Source of the DNA: Brevibacillus laterosporus DSM 25
Lineage (GTDB): Bacteria > Bacillota > Bacilli > Brevibacillales > Brevibacillaceae
Direction: 5' to 3'
Length of the DNA stretch: 64,000 bases
NCBI RefSeq assembly: GCF_002706795.1
Contig: NZ_CP017705.1
Coordinates: 62,001-126,000 of the forward strand
Part shown: positions 32,901-42,300 of the stretch, piece by piece
Layout of the letters: every line of letters starts with the position of its first letter
Position numbering within the stretch: the first letter of the stretch is position 1
Program-made: the position numbers and the translations under genes
The notes under the pieces: model-generated
The model's input: the letters and a program-made list of their open reading frames with translations, nothing else
Database searches by the model: none
Told to the model about the DNA's origin: nothing

Positions 32901-35733
32901 CTAGGAAAACAAACGAAGTTCGCAGGCTTTCATGACGTTGTACCAATCCCCAAATCGCTTGTTCGCATCGTTTTCGATCAAGCTCACCTTCAACGACAAG
33001 TGCTCCTGGAATATTGTAGCTAGTTCCTACTCCTTCAAATTTATTCATGACAAAAAGTCGCTGTTGTGCAGAGGAAACGGGATAGTAATCTCGTTTTTCT
33101 ACAAGATCAATTGCTTCATACTGCTTTTTATCTCCCTGATCAATATAGATTGCAAGTTCCTCAATCGTCGGGTGTTGGAAAATAACCTGTAACGGAACCT
33201 CCACATGGAAGGTCTTCATAATCCGTGAAACAAGCGTAGTCGTATTTAACGAATGACCACCTAGTTCAAAAAAATTCTCGTGTACACCAATCTGGTCTGT
33301 TGAAAGGATATTCTGCCAGATTTCCACAAGTGTCGCTTCCGTTTCGTTACGCGCAGCGACATATTGTACCTTTGACATTTGTTCAAATACATCCTCGGGA
33401 TGAGGAAGCATTTTCCTATTTAGCTTTCCATTTGAGGTAATGGGTAGCGTATCCACTTGGATTATGTAGGTAGGTACCATGTAGATAGGTATATCTTTCG
33501 AAAGAAACGTACGTACTTCTCTAGCAACTACCGGATGATCTGCCACGACATAAGCACACAAATAGGTTTCTTGCGACGCTTTGCTATCCAAACCAATCAC
33601 AACTGCTTCTTTCATGCCTGAAAAAGTGAGCAGCCTGCTTTCGATTTCGCCCATTTCGATGCGCATACCGCGTATTTTTACTTGCTCGTCAAAGCGACCT
33701 AGGTATTCTATATTTCCATTGGGAAGCCATCTGGCCAAATCTCCTGTTCTGTACATACGTTGACTAGATTGAGGAAATAAATCAATAAACGGATTTTGCG
33801 TAAACTTCATTTCAGTTAACTCAGAACGATTCAAATAACCTCTTGCTAATCCTTCACCCGCAATGCACAGCTCTCCAGGAATTCCAATTGGCTGAAGCTG
33901 ATTATTCTCATTCACAATAAATACCTGTTGATTAGCTAGTGGTCGCCCTATGGAAATATTGCTCACGCTATCAATCTCTTCCAAGATTACATGGTAGGAT
34001 GTGGAGTCTACGCAAGTTTCCGTCGGACCATAGGCATTGAGTATTTTTGGTTTGTGTGAGAAATGTCGTACAAAACTCGCTACGACCTTTGCCGTTAGCG
34101 CTTCGCCTGCAATAAGTAAGTGCTTGAGAGCTAAATCTGCCGTTTCTTCTTTGTTTAGGTAATCCCCCAAAATCCGTAGATGAGTCGGTGTACCATCTGA
34201 GAGTTCTATTTGGTGCTTACGATAGAAAGCAACCAATTTCTCTCCCTCAACTCGTGCATCCTCTGGTACGATCAATAGGCTATGACCATTTAACAGAGAA
34301 CCAAACATGTTTTGTATCGATGCATCAAATTCAAGCGGTGACACCATGGCTACTCGCAACGGGGATGGGTAAGTGGTATATAATTCCCGATTAAGCCCCC
34401 AAATAAGATTAACTACGCTGCGTTGCTCGATCATCGTACCTTTCGGCTTACCTGTTGAACCAGATGTAAAGATCACATAAGCAAGTTGAGACGGATTCGC
34501 CCTGCAAAACTCTTCCGTTTCACTCGTTTTATGTGAAAGAAGCTCTGTCACACTCAGCACTTCCATGTCTGGAAGGTCTACCATTAATGAACTGTCAGTG
34601 ACGACCTCTTCATTGGTGATGAGAAGTGGGCTATTCGTGTCATCTAGCATAGATAGAATGCGATTTTTTGGTAGAGACGGATTGATTGGTAAGTAGGCAC
34701 CACCCACTTGCAAAATGGCTAGAATCGAAACTACGACGTCTATATTGCGCTTTAACATAACACCTACGATTTTTTCTGGTTGAATACCTTTTTTCTTTAA
34801 CAGGTGCGCCGCTTGAGTTGCCCTTTCTTTCAGCTCAGCATAGGTTAACTGGCGATTGTCATCCGCTACAGCAATTACATCTGGCGTTTTTTCAGCTTGC
34901 AATGCAAACAGCTCATATAAATTCTTCTCTGCGGGAAATTCAATCTGTGTATCGTTAAAATCACGGATTTGAAGCTTCTCCTTCGTTGATAGCATATCAA
35001 TTACCGATAAAGGCGTATCAAGATTATCTATGATATTTTGCAGTAGTCCTTTGTAATGGGCAGCTATTCTTTCCACGCTAGCTCTGTGGTATCGGTCGGT
35101 CGAAAATGTTATCTTCAGCTCTAGGCTGTCATCTCTTTTTAGGAATGAGAAAAGGACTTCAGGTTGATTTGAAACAAGGTAGCTATGATCATGAATGTTC
35201 TCTAGTAGAATTCCAACATGAAAGAGAGATGAATGATCAGACCTAGAATGACCCATAATCTGCTCATATAAAGATAAAAGCGGATAATTTTGATTCTCGG
35301 TCGCTTCATTCAGCATTTCTCTAGTCAATAAGAGTAACTCTTTACATGTCATTTCTTCTCTTAATTGGTTGCGAAGAACAAGGACAGTATTGATAAAATT
35401 AGCTTCTGTCTCCTGTTTTAAGACTGGAGAGACCACGACGATATCAGAATGGCCCGTATATTTGTATAAAAGCACGTTCAAAACGGACGTCAGAATCATG
35501 TGCAAGCGTATATCGGAGCCGTTGGACAGCTTCATCAGTTGGCTAAAAGCTGGGCCATCGACAACACTTTTTACATCATCTCTTTGTTCACTAGGGCTCT
35601 CTTGATTTTTTTGGTCGTAGGGAAAGTGGCACTCCGTTACCTCTTCCGACAGCTTCATCTGCCAATAATCTCTTTCCTTTGCCTTCTGATTCGCAACGAT
35701 CATTCGATCTTCTGAAACGTTTATCCTACCCAT
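29968..35733 (-). CDS. NRPS: (half C)-A-T-C-A-T, no thioesterase
   Basis: 1921 residues from the ATG at 35733, with AGGGGAG 9 bases upstream (a longer frame starts at 35787). Residues ~1-240 are only the C-terminal half of a condensation domain; no HHxxxDG. A1 (~260-780; FDASIQNMF near 469) gives the pocket residues D-A-Q-D-L-A-A-V-D-K by my alignment to GrsA, 8 of 10 with the recalled Gln code. T1 LGGHSL near 826. C2 HHVISDG near 1014. A2 (FDVSVLELF near 1523) gives D-V-L-N-L-A-L-V-I-K, which I cannot assign. T2 LGGNSL near 1868. The protein ends after T2 with no thioesterase or reductase. It should extend the polyketide chain delivered by the C domain of the 3422-residue synthase. Confidence 0.9.
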   Translation of the reverse strand: MGRINVSEDRMIVANQKAKERDYWQMKLSEEVTECHFPYDQKNQESPSEQRDDVKSVVDGPAFSQLMKLSNGSDIRLHMILTSVLNVLLYKYTGHSDIVVVSPVLKQETEANFINTVLVLRNQLREEMTCKELLLLTREMLNEATENQNYPLLSLYEQIMGHSRSDHSSLFHVGILLENIHDHSYLVSNQPEVLFSFLKRDDSLELKITFSTDRYHRASVERIAAHYKGLLQNIIDNLDTPLSVIDMLSTKEKLQIRDFNDTQIEFPAEKNLYELFALQAEKTPDVIAVADDNRQLTYAELKERATQAAHLLKKKGIQPEKIVGVMLKRNIDVVVSILAILQVGGAYLPINPSLPKNRILSMLDDTNSPLLITNEEVVTDSSLMVDLPDMEVLSVTELLSHKTSETEEFCRANPSQLAYVIFTSGSTGKPKGTMIEQRSVVNLIWGLNRELYTTYPSPLRVAMVSPLEFDASIQNMFGSLLNGHSLLIVPEDARVEGEKLVAFYRKHQIELSDGTPTHLRILGDYLNKEETADLALKHLLIAGEALTAKVVASFVRHFSHKPKILNAYGPTETCVDSTSYHVILEEIDSVSNISIGRPLANQQVFIVNENNQLQPIGIPGELCIAGEGLARGYLNRSELTEMKFTQNPFIDLFPQSSQRMYRTGDLARWLPNGNIEYLGRFDEQVKIRGMRIEMGEIESRLLTFSGMKEAVVIGLDSKASQETYLCAYVVADHPVVAREVRTFLSKDIPIYMVPTYIIQVDTLPITSNGKLNRKMLPHPEDVFEQMSKVQYVAARNETEATLVEIWQNILSTDQIGVHENFFELGGHSLNTTTLVSRIMKTFHVEVPLQVIFQHPTIEELAIYIDQGDKKQYEAIDLVEKRDYYPVSSAQQRLFVMNKFEGVGTSYNIPGALVVEGELDRKRCEQAIWGLVQRHESLRTSFVFLDGEPVQKVQDHATIDVWFQETTEEQIESIIDEFIRPFDLREAPLLRVGLVKLNEYRHLLLFDMHHVISDGVSMIILQQDFIKLYAQEELSPMSIQYKDYAAWQRKRMESDEVGNQEAFWLKTFEGEIPILQLPTDFPRLAKQSFDGNRVIQRIPDSLAKQLSDFTESTGTTLYIVLLAAYNVLLHKYTKQTEIIVGSPIAGRVHADTEQMVGMFVNTLAMKNSLHQDKPFSLFLQEVKENALQAYENQEYPFEELIKKLQLERDNSRNPLFDTMLIMQNIPSYHTQANTLTFTPFDYKHKTSKFDITFEFFQEKDGLLFHVEYVTKLFKQETIERMVNHFLAIIAQILRNPSINLSEIELLTQAEKDKILYQFNNTREDYPKDKQVHQLFEEQAKRNPKQTALIFENQTYTYEFVNERANQLARKLRGLGIGREEVVGLRFDRSVEMILGILAVMKAGAAYVAIDPDYPAEHAHYILADSKAQVLVTETKHIDTIAFMGPILDLNNEALYEGDTANLETISTADSLAYILYTSGSTGRPKGVMIEHGSIVNYLFAMQKDYPMAVDDAYLLKTPYTFDVSVLELFGWFISGGSLVILEPGGHRNPKSILRVLESHNVALVNFVPSMFKVFLNSIHEESIAALTKLKYVLVAGEAISHDVVEQFYTLTKNVTLDNLYGPTEATVIATRFPLKKAGEYSTLPIGKPIQNVQVYVMNESTQLEPIGIVGELFIAGAGVARGYLNQPELNEEKFVSNPFAASEKMYRTGDLARWLPDGNIEFLGRIDHQVKIRGYRIELEEIETRLRSYEGIADAVVLDKDDSLGNKQLVAYIITANPIDMSEIKEHLRKQLPSFMIPAHFMTLDKLPLTTSGKVNRRALQDEALLFTPRNREGEEPNTVLEMKLMEIWKRVLKVEQVGTNEDFFELGGNSLLAVTLDLEMEEDGLISDDLVVYEHRTIQALAAFIEQKEPTNSEAKTPMKK

Positions 35734-35899
35734 TGATTGCATCTCCCCTAAAAAGAAGTTCTCCTTCTCCTGCTTAGCATGCCACATTTGTTATGTCCAT
35801 GAAGTTGAAGATTGCGTTGACGATTTTGGCCTTTCTTCTTATCCAAATCGATACTGATCATTATGCAATCAAATCACTTTTTTACATCACACGTAACAT

Positions 35900-37033
35900 T
35901 TATTCCGCTTCAGCCGAAAACAGCTTTTTAGTAAGAATCTCCCATTCTTTTAACCCTTGCAAATTTTTCAAATCATTTTCAAATCGCACATCGCTTGTAT
36001 CTCTCCAGCCCTTGTCAACGGCTTGTTCTAGGTAGGAAAGAGCAATAGTAGTTTCTCCTATCACAGCAAAACCACAAGCAATGAGAAAGCAATGCCAGTC
36101 TTCTAGTTCACCAAGTTCTTCTGCCCTTTTTACATAGTCTGTAGCTGTAAGGACATCCCCAAACTCTTTTAAATGATAATAAGCACTGCCTACAAGATTA
36201 TCTAGTTCTCGATAGAAGAAATAATACGCCTTATAATCTCGGCGATTTTCAAAGCCTAGTTTATTCGCTAGCTTTATCGACGCATAGCGGAAATGTTCTG
36301 TCTTCCAATGGGGAGTAACCCCTCGCTGAAGGCACTCGTCCAGCACAGCTCGAGCAGCCAGTGTAGCTAATCCCTTGTTACGATGTTTTAAATCGTAGGT
36401 GTTAATGCCGATCTCAATATCGCCTTCACTTGCATACACAGAAAGGCAACTGCTAACTGCCTTATCCCCTTGCATCGTGCAATAGCCGATACCTTTCTCG
36501 AAAAAAACTTCAGGGGAGACCCAAAAATTATCCAGCTCTTCTCGAATAACTCCCTCTTTATCCCGATCGATTAATTCAGGAGTAATTTTTTCGACAGAGT
36601 AGCCGAAAGGAATCTGATCATGCCATTGCGAAAGCCCTCGGTACTTCTCTTCATTAAAAGTGAAGGCGCAACGTCCGTAAGCTTTTGGCAGATAGTTTTT
36701 CAGCCTATCAATCACTGTTCCTTCATCCGTATTCGACTGAGGGAACTCCAACTGAAAAGCGATGTCACCAATCTGCAAACTCTCTGGTGCAATCCTCTCG
36801 CGGATGAAAGATTCGAGATTTTTGTTAAAAGAATCATTCTCTTTGTCTCCAACAAGTAAAAAGATTTCAAATTTTGCCCATATCAATGCTGTTTTTGGTT
36901 GTTTTGGATCATCTACATATACTTTTCCTTGATTATTTCCATTCAAGATTCCCAAAATGATGGGGTGATTGGTTTGTTCGCGAAAAATAGTTTTAATTCT
37001 ATTGTATTCCTGTACAGAAAGCTCATAGATCAT
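35900..37033 (-). CDS. GNAT acetyltransferase, ZmaR-like self-resistance candidate
   Basis: 377 residues from the ATG at 37033 (AGGAA upstream; a weak longer start at 37078). The GNAT core shows IEIGINTYDLKHRNKGLATLAARAVLDECLQRG, the acetyl-CoA pyrophosphate loop (RNKGLA). The overall length and N-terminal half match the ZmaR type of N-acetyltransferase, which inactivates zwittermicin A; EdeQ (edeine) and PamZ (paenilamicin) have the same role. A helical repeat-like tail (~290-377) follows. Its location inside the cluster supports a self-protection role by acetylating an amino group of the product. Substrate not shown by sequence. Confidence 0.78.
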   Translation of the reverse strand: MIYELSVQEYNRIKTIFREQTNHPIILGILNGNNQGKVYVDDPKQPKTALIWAKFEIFLLVGDKENDSFNKNLESFIRERIAPESLQIGDIAFQLEFPQSNTDEGTVIDRLKNYLPKAYGRCAFTFNEEKYRGLSQWHDQIPFGYSVEKITPELIDRDKEGVIREELDNFWVSPEVFFEKGIGYCTMQGDKAVSSCLSVYASEGDIEIGINTYDLKHRNKGLATLAARAVLDECLQRGVTPHWKTEHFRYASIKLANKLGFENRRDYKAYYFFYRELDNLVGSAYYHLKEFGDVLTATDYVKRAEELGELEDWHCFLIACGFAVIGETTIALSYLEQAVDKGWRDTSDVRFENDLKNLQGLKEWEILTKKLFSAEAE

Positions 37034-37088
37034 GCCTGATGTTTCCTTTCTTTTGTGGGTTTTCCATCTAGTATTCATACTCTCTAGG

Positions 37089-38102
37089 TTATGCTCTCTT
37101 TTCTAACAAGAGACGATTACATTCTTCAAGCAATTGTACCGAGAAGCACCTTTCATCCTGCGATGCCTCTCTGATTTTTTTAGAAATTTTATGCAACGTA
37201 CTATCATTACATCTTTTTGTAAGATGCATCTTGATAACAATACCTCGAATAACATTCCAATTATTCCCTATCCTTTTTATCTCTTCCACAAAGGGCACTA
37301 AACTTGGATAATCATGTGAAGCGATAAAAGCTAAGAGATGCGCATATTTAAGACGACCATTTGCGATATCAGCCAAGTTGTTTATCAGCGGGATGTCATC
37401 AAAGTTTTTGTCATATCCTTCTGTCTCTTTTTGCAAATCAAAATCTTTCAGCAAAACGTCTGCGAATCTTTGCATCTCTGCAAACGCCTTTCCAGACTGC
37501 AATTCAGAGGAAAGTCTATTAGCCAACTCTCGGATGACCTGTTTAGGTTCGATCTGCTCATCTTGCACAAGCGAAAAAGTCGTTACATGTTTATAGCCCT
37601 TGATAAAATTTGCGTGCGACAACTGCATCTCCTTTTTCATAAAATAAGGATCTGTGCAATAAAGGTCGCGCGTTTCAGAGTTTATTCCTACAATCATAAA
37701 TGAATGGACAGTGTGTTCCTTCTGATAGTTTTTATCCCAAGGAACCCAAAAAGAATTCATCGTAGCCACAACAGGAAAACCTGAAGTCAGCTCGGTTTGA
37801 ATGATCTTATACACCTCCTCTTCCATCTGTGTTTGATTGACTGTTCCTCGTATACCATGATACTGTTCGAGAAGAGCTAAAAAGTTATTCGAGGGAATGA
37901 TTAGTTGATCTCCTATTCTGTCCGTTTGTTTTCTACTAGATTCAAAAGAAAAATTCCACGTTTCTGCAAACATACACTCGTGATTACGCTGAAGCCAACG
38001 TGCAAGGGAAGCAATTACATCTTCAATGCAATTATTTTCGATATTTTTTACTGGTTCGATATTTATAAGCACATAGGGATTATCTGTTGATGATTGTAAC
38101 AT
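37089..38102 (-). CDS. BtrH-type (butirosin H N-terminal domain) acyltransferase-like protein
   Basis: 337 residues from the ATG at 38102, which has AGGAGGG 9 bases upstream, better than the ATG at 38144. The N-terminal half has the papain/C39-like arrangement of BtrH: Cys in IENNCIEDVIASL, His in EHTVHSFMIVG and Asp in YCTDPYF. BtrH itself moves an aminoacyl chain from a carrier protein to an aminoglycoside amine. The C-terminal half (~200-337) is helical. In a cluster whose last NRPS lacks a thioesterase, this protein is a candidate for chain release or transfer. Function inferred from family and context. Confidence 0.75.
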   Translation of the reverse strand: MLQSSTDNPYVLINIEPVKNIENNCIEDVIASLARWLQRNHECMFAETWNFSFESSRKQTDRIGDQLIIPSNNFLALLEQYHGIRGTVNQTQMEEEVYKIIQTELTSGFPVVATMNSFWVPWDKNYQKEHTVHSFMIVGINSETRDLYCTDPYFMKKEMQLSHANFIKGYKHVTTFSLVQDEQIEPKQVIRELANRLSSELQSGKAFAEMQRFADVLLKDFDLQKETEGYDKNFDDIPLINNLADIANGRLKYAHLLAFIASHDYPSLVPFVEEIKRIGNNWNVIRGIVIKMHLTKRCNDSTLHKISKKIREASQDERCFSVQLLEECNRLLLEKRA

Positions 38103-38158
38103 AACCAATTGCCCTCCTAAGAAAGTGTAACACAGGTATTTCATTGGTTATCATCCTG

Positions 38159-39193
38159 TTATTTTATTGATACTCTTGTTTTCTTTAGTTGAGGGAGAAT
38201 ATTCTGTCCGATACGCTCGATTTCATTATCATGTAATAAACTAGTCAAGAGGAAAAATTCGGCGCCTGCATCATGATATTTTTTTAGTGTTTCAATGACC
38301 TCTTCATAACTACCTACAATTGATATTGAATTTGATGGGTTTACTTGGCTAAGCCCCCCCCAAAGATTCTCTCCTACCATGTAGTTATTTTCGGAAGTCA
38401 GGTCTTTGTAACGTCCAAGTCCTACAGAATCGGATGTTTTTAAAAAGGCACGTGTCATACGCTTTGTGATTGGTGACGTATTTTCTAATAGTTCATTTGC
38501 CGCATGCCACGCTTCTTCTCTTGTTTGTCTTGCGATAATATCGACCAAAACGCCGCAAGAAATGCTCCTTCCCTTTTCTAACGCCATCTGTTTAACTTTA
38601 TTGTAGTGTTTATTGAGCAACTCGAACTCGCACGCATACAGAATATACGCATCTCCATAATGCGCTGCTATTTTCATCGCTTCCTCAGAGCTACCCGCAA
38701 CGAAATAGCGTCCCCTTTTCTCTACATCCTCCTTTGGGTAAATATCACAGTTACTAATGTGAAAAAACTCCCCTTTGTAACTAGAAGTTCCTTTTCGAAG
38801 TAACTGAATGATCTCCATAAACTCTTTCGTGCGTTGATATCTGGTCGTATGTGGATCAGCATGGGCTTCACGGGAAAGAGCAATGCTGGAACTACCTGTA
38901 ATCACATTAACATCCGCTCGATGGTTAATCATCTGATTGAGAGTATTCAACGCTTTAGCAGTGTAAGTCGGCAAACAATGATTGGTATTTTGGGCAAGCA
39001 ATATGCGAATGCTGGTGGTTTCTAATCCAATCTTAGTTGATGCAATAAAGGGATCAACTGAGGTTGGAGTGCTAGAAACAAGTACACCATCAAAATTATT
39101 TTTTTCAGCACGTAAGGCTTGATCCGTATACGCCCGATATAGTTCCTGATATTGATCCGTCGGGACAACCGGTAATGCCCAACAAAATTCCAT
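38159..39193 (-). CDS. Luciferase-like flavin monooxygenase of natural-product type
   Basis: 344 residues, TIM-barrel bacterial-luciferase family. Visible blocks: FDGVLVSSTPTSVDPFIASTKIG, DVNVITGSSSIALSREAHADPHTTRYQRTKEFMEIIQLL and RYFVAGSSEEAMKIAAHYGDAYIL. These fit the subgroup found inside PKS/NRPS clusters (FMNH2-dependent oxidation of carrier-bound chains). AGGAGGGG lies 8 bases before the ATG. It is placed between the PKS and the BtrH-like gene. It may hydroxylate the chain, or oxidise an extra C-terminal residue to leave a terminal amide, as known for the MtaG monooxygenase domain of myxothiazol. Confidence 0.82.
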   Translation of the reverse strand: MEFCWALPVVPTDQYQELYRAYTDQALRAEKNNFDGVLVSSTPTSVDPFIASTKIGLETTSIRILLAQNTNHCLPTYTAKALNTLNQMINHRADVNVITGSSSIALSREAHADPHTTRYQRTKEFMEIIQLLRKGTSSYKGEFFHISNCDIYPKEDVEKRGRYFVAGSSEEAMKIAAHYGDAYILYACEFELLNKHYNKVKQMALEKGRSISCGVLVDIIARQTREEAWHAANELLENTSPITKRMTRAFLKTSDSVGLGRYKDLTSENNYMVGENLWGGLSQVNPSNSISIVGSYEEVIETLKKYHDAGAEFFLLTSLLHDNEIERIGQNILPQLKKTRVSIK

Positions 39194-39239
39194 AATCAGT
39201 TCCCCTCCTGCTTCCCTTCTTCACTGGTCGGACATAGCC

Positions 39240-39262
39240 GGATGGTGCAAGAAGCACCATCC
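39240..39262. other. Perfect stem-loop between the PKS and monooxygenase genes
   Basis: GGATGGTGC (39240-39248) and GCACCATCC (39254-39262) form a 9-base-pair stem with a 5-base loop. No T-run follows on either strand, so it is not a standard terminator. It could set mRNA stability or relative expression within the operon. Confidence 0.55.
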
Positions 39263-39303
39263 CCCAAGCTTGTCCTGGATATTCCTTGTTTTTCTCGATT
39301 ATT

Positions 39304-42300
39304 TTAAAAATTGAAATCACCTTGATCGATTTGCAACACGAGTTCCTTGAAATCATGTGAAACTGAGATATCCTGAAGCTTTATTTGAACATCCGCAGTA
39401 ACTTGCTCAAGAAGCTCGATATAGCGTTGGACAAACTTCTCCATAGTCTCCCGTCTAAATAGCTCAGTAGAATATTCGATAGTCATCTCCAACTTATCCA
39501 GAGCCTCGACCGCACGAAGTAGCAGGTCTACTTGGGCTCGTTGGTGACCAAATTCGAACGGAGATACATGAAGACCATTAAACTCAAGTTTCTCCGTATC
39601 CATGTTTTGTAGGACAAACATAACATCAAACAATGGATTGCGAGAAATATTACCTTGTAGTCCGAGACTAAGGACCAAATCTTCATATTGATACTTCTGA
39701 TTTTCAAAGGCTTGCAACGAGTTTTCTTTCACTTCTGCCAAAAATGCTTTAAATGTGCTCTCTCCTTTTGGCTGGTTGCGCATCGGTAGCATGTTGACGA
39801 ACACCCCCATGATGTTCTGCAAATCAGCATGCGGCCTACCAGCAATTGGGGAGCCGACTACTATATCTTCCTGTCCCGTGTATTTATATAATAGAGCATT
39901 GTAGATTGCTACTAGTACAATGTATAGAGTGGACTCTTCTTGGCTCACAAGCCTCCTTATTTTGTCGGTCAATTCTGAATTGATCTCAAATGCCAGCGTA
40001 TCTCCCACAAAATTTGAAACTTTTGGTCTCGAATAGTCTGTGGGTAGGTCAAGTAGAGGAATTTGATCTTCAAACCGTTTCATCCAGTACTCCTTCTGCT
40101 TTTTGACCACTTCCTGCTCTCTCTCACTGTTTTGCCACTCTGCGTAGTCTTTGTATTGGATACGCAGCTCTGGTAGTTCTTCACCAGAGTATAGCTTCAT
40201 TAGATCCCTTACGAAGATGTCAAAAGAAACACCGTCCGTGATGATGTGGTGAATATCGACTATCAGAATATGCTTCGCCTCATGTAGCTTCACGAGCCCA
40301 ATACGCAGAAATGGTGCAACATCCAAATCAAATGCTCTGATAAAATCGCGTACAAGCTGCGGAGCTTCCGTTTCTTCCGCTTCTATATAGGTCAATTCAA
40401 AATCTACTTTGTCATGGATACATTGTTTTGGCTCATCATCAATCATTTGAATGGACGTACGGAACACTTCATGACGCTGAATCAATTTCATAAAAGCTTG
40501 CTCTAATCTCTTGCCATCAAGCTCACCTTCCAGCAATACGGCAGCCGTATCGTTGTACGCTGTGCTAGCTGGATGAAGCCGGTGTAAAACATAGAAGCGT
40601 TTCTGAGCTGAGGATAGGACATACGCTTCTTTTGATGCCGCTGCCTCAATCGAGAGGTACCCGCTTCTCTCAGCGTTATGAATATACGAGCAAAGCGTCT
40701 CAATGGTCGGTGTATCGAACAGCTGTGCCACAGGTATTTCTACATGTAGCTCCTTATGGATTCGAGAAACGAGGGTGATACCTTTAAGAGAATCACCACC
40801 AAGTTCAAAGAAATCGTCTTCTATACCTATTTGATTTACACGGAAAATTTTCTGCCAAATCTCAACCAGCTCTTTTTCTAATTTCGTGCGGGGTTCTACA
40901 TATGAGCTCAATAAAACCGGTCTGGCATGCAATGCTACCTCGTTGTCATCTTCCTCTTCATGACGTAGCGATTGTAGATGAACCCACTGATTGATTCGAA
41001 CCTGTAAATCCCCCGGTGAGTTGGCAATCCAGGTTTCTCCAGAGGCCAAAATACGTTGAAAAACTTGAACTCCTTCCTCTGGTAGCATCGATAGTTCCCA
41101 GATGCTTCCTCCAACAGTAGTATCCTTTTCAGTCTCATCCCAGTATTTCCAGTCGCTCCAATTCACGCTTATCCAAGGTACAAGCGCGTCCCTGTTATAT
41201 TTTTGAACAAAGTAGTCCATATACAAGTTAGCGGCGGAATATGCAGTGAAACCAAGCCCCCCCAACACAGAAGCAATCGAAGACATTAATAAGCAGAAAT
41301 CTAGCTGTTTGTCTCTAAGAACTTCCGAAAGTACACGTATTCCGTACATTTTGGACTTAAATTGTTCTTCGCAGTCCGTTATCAGGAGCTCCTTCATTAG
41401 ATTGAACGTATTACCTCCCAAAACACCCGCGGCGTGAATAACCCCATTAATTTGACCATGAATTTGCTCTGCTTGTTCAATAACAGCTTGCATTTGATCT
41501 TTATCTGCGACATCACAAGCAAATATCAGAACTTCTCCACCCATCTGCTCCAGGTCTTGCATTTTACGGATTTTCTGACTGATCGGGTCTTTTTCACTAT
41601 GAGACCCTATCCACTTTTTCCACTCTTCACGAGCAGGTAAGCCTGAGCGCCCTGTAAGGATTACTTTCGCTTGTACCGTCTTAACCAGGTATTCCGCTAG
41701 GATTAAGCCGATACCGCCTAAACCTCCCGTGATCAAGTAAACCCCTTTTGGGCGAAGTGGGGACGGGTTATCATCTACATTGTCGATAGTTTGCGATACA
41801 TAGCCTTGTACCCACCGATTCTTCCCTCGATAAGCAACAAATTTATCGGTAGAAGGGGAGCAACACTCAGCAATTAGTTGTTCGACAAGTTTGCCCTCTT
41901 GCTTACTTCCCATGATCGGGAGAACGATGTCAACATGAGAGCAATTCATATACGAATACTCCTGTGGAGCAACTATCGCTGTGGCAAGTACGGTAGCCTT
42001 CTCCGGAATCAACGTCTCATCACCTAGTATTTCATGAACATTGTTGCTTATTATCTTGATATCCATCTGCTCATTTGTTTGCTTGCCAACAAGTGATGTA
42101 ACGAAATGGAACAAGCTGTAGAAACCACGCTCTTGAAAATCTGATAAACTCAATGCAGCATTTTCCTCCATTGATGTAACTCCTAAAAAGTGGGCAATGC
42201 GCGTTGGAAGCTTATCCTCCTTACTCAGTTCGCTTACAAGCTTCAAATAGTGGCTCTTTTCTCTCACATTTAACTGATAGCAGTTTTCCGCCAATTTCTC

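Noticed and set aside
29968..35787. Missing N-terminal half of the NRPS condensation domain as a frameshift artefact
   Set aside because: The upstream gap is only about 110 bases before the GNAT gene, too short to hold the missing half, so a simple frameshift does not explain it.
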